From Planctomycetota bacterium (GTDB lineage Bacteria; Planctomycetota; SZUA-567): a stretch of 5,676 nucleotides of DNA. The first letter of the stretch is position 1. Each line of letters starts with the position of its first letter. The notes under the pieces are model-generated. The model did not search any database. It was given only the letters and a program-made list of their open reading frames with translations, and was not told the DNA's origin. The DNA is taken from the NCBI GenBank assembly GCA_031278535.1, contig JAITKH010000287.1, positions 1 through 5,676 of the forward strand. Direction: 5' to 3'. Below are positions 5,405 through 5,676 of this stretch, piece by piece. Position numbers and translations under genes: made by a program.

Positions 5405-5676
5405 TTGCCAGAACTTCCACAGGTCATTGGATTCATGAGCGTACCCGGACCGGTTTTCACCAAACCCGCCTTCATCACCTGTATCCGCCTCAGCGTACCC
5501 GGACCGGTTTTCACCAAACCCGCCTTCATCACCTGTATCCGCCTCGTCGCGGGATGGATGCCCTGTCCCGCCAGACGCGCCATCACCGGAATGGATCCTT
5601 TCGCCGACCCGAAGCGCGAAAGCCGCGTTGATGTCTACCACTCCTTCTTCCGGGCCGGTGCCTGGATGCAAAGCGA
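5405..5676 (+). CDS. DDE-type IS transposase, N-terminal part (truncated by window edge)
   Basis: The frame is open from the TTG at 5405 to the window end (90 codons). TTG is chosen because AAGGAGGAGG (5387-5396) lies eight bases upstream, an unusually strong ribosome site, and because the resulting start MPELPQVIGF fits transposases of this type; ATG 5435 is the alternative. The sequence VFTKPAF...LVAGWMPCPARRAITG...FADPKRESRVDVYHSFFRAGAW matches, from memory, the N-terminal domain of DDE transposases of the IS4/IS701-like kind common in planctomycetes and Chloroflexi (usual pattern: FTRPxF, VGWxLCPGRRTVTG, YHRFFRxAxW). The exact IS family is not certain. Residues 12-29 and 30-47 are an identical duplicated 18-residue block that relatives have once. 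The catalytic DDE residues lie beyond the window, so intactness cannot be judged. Confidence 0.75.
   Translation, partial: MPELPQVIGFMSVPGPVFTKPAFITCIRLSVPGPVFTKPAFITCIRLVAGWMPCPARRAITGMDPFADPKRESRVDVYHSFFRAGAWMQS
5438..5545 (+). repeat. Perfect 54-bp tandem duplication inside the transposase
   Basis: Copy 1 is 5438-5491 and copy 2 is 5492-5545, identical at every base. The unit is 18 codons, so the frame is kept. It encodes SVPGPVFTKPAFITCIRL twice. The absence of any divergence suggests a recent duplication, for example by replication slippage, or an assembly artefact. Confidence 0.95.

Larger units (their letters stand above)
5292..5676 (+). mobile_element. Left part of a second insertion sequence, runs off the window
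   Basis: The left limit is inferred from the point where ISAs1 similarity stops (after 5291). From there to 5404 is a non-coding leader, followed by a transposase reading outwards to the window end. The terminal inverted repeat cannot be confirmed because the right end is outside the window; if the boundary is right, the end begins near gtggacttttgg. No target-site duplication can be tested. Confidence 0.5.

Noticed and set aside
5438..5545. The two 54-bp copies as a CRISPR or regulatory direct-repeat array
   Set aside because: The copies abut without spacers, number only two, and code in frame for a conserved transposase block.
5240..5671. A minus-strand ORF with a duplicated 18-residue block (EADTGDEGGFGENRSGYA)
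   Set aside because: The repeat is the antisense of the 54-bp duplication in the plus-strand transposase, which has family motifs and a strong ribosome site.

Overview
GC-rich (roughly 58-60% by eye) chromosomal DNA from a Gram-negative-type bacterium. A planctomycete or another PVC-superphylum member is most likely. This is inferred from a Val/Thr/Arg/Glu-rich, Cys-containing exported protein that looks like the planctomycete 'YTV' envelope proteins, from an exported helical-repeat protein of a style common there, and from abundant decayed transposase and ATPase fragments. No rRNA or housekeeping marker other than mutM is present, so the phylum call is tentative.

Layout. Positions 96-467 hold a decayed C-terminal fragment of an AAA-type ATPase that carried a PD-(D/E)XK nuclease-like domain; it has an in-frame TGA where a Trp is expected. 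Positions 540-942 look like a small exported protein whose reading frame is broken by one frameshift near 680-705. It converges on, and overlaps by 14 bases, an exported 340-residue helical protein on the minus strand (929-1951). That protein lies directly downstream of mutM (formamidopyrimidine-DNA glycosylase, 1967-2791, minus), and the two probably form one operon read from a sigma70-like promoter near 2893-2921.

Divergent from mutM lie a complete exported archaemetzincin-type zinc protease (2959-4035, plus) and, 83 bases on, the exported YTV-like protein (4119-4889). The pair is plausibly co-transcribed and points to the cell envelope.

The right end is a mobile-element graveyard. About 390 bases (4904-5291) are a shrunken ISAs1-family transposase relic made of at least three separated pieces of the protein. 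This is cut off at about 5291, where a second insertion sequence appears to start. The transposase of that second element begins at a TTG (5405) behind a very strong ribosome binding site, carries a perfect in-frame 54-bp tandem duplication (5438-5545), and runs off the window.

I do not see a defence island, CRISPR array, RNA gene or clearly new multi-gene system. The most interesting items are the exported archaemetzincin beside a YTV-like protein, the composite IS scar, and the duplicated transposase N-terminus.
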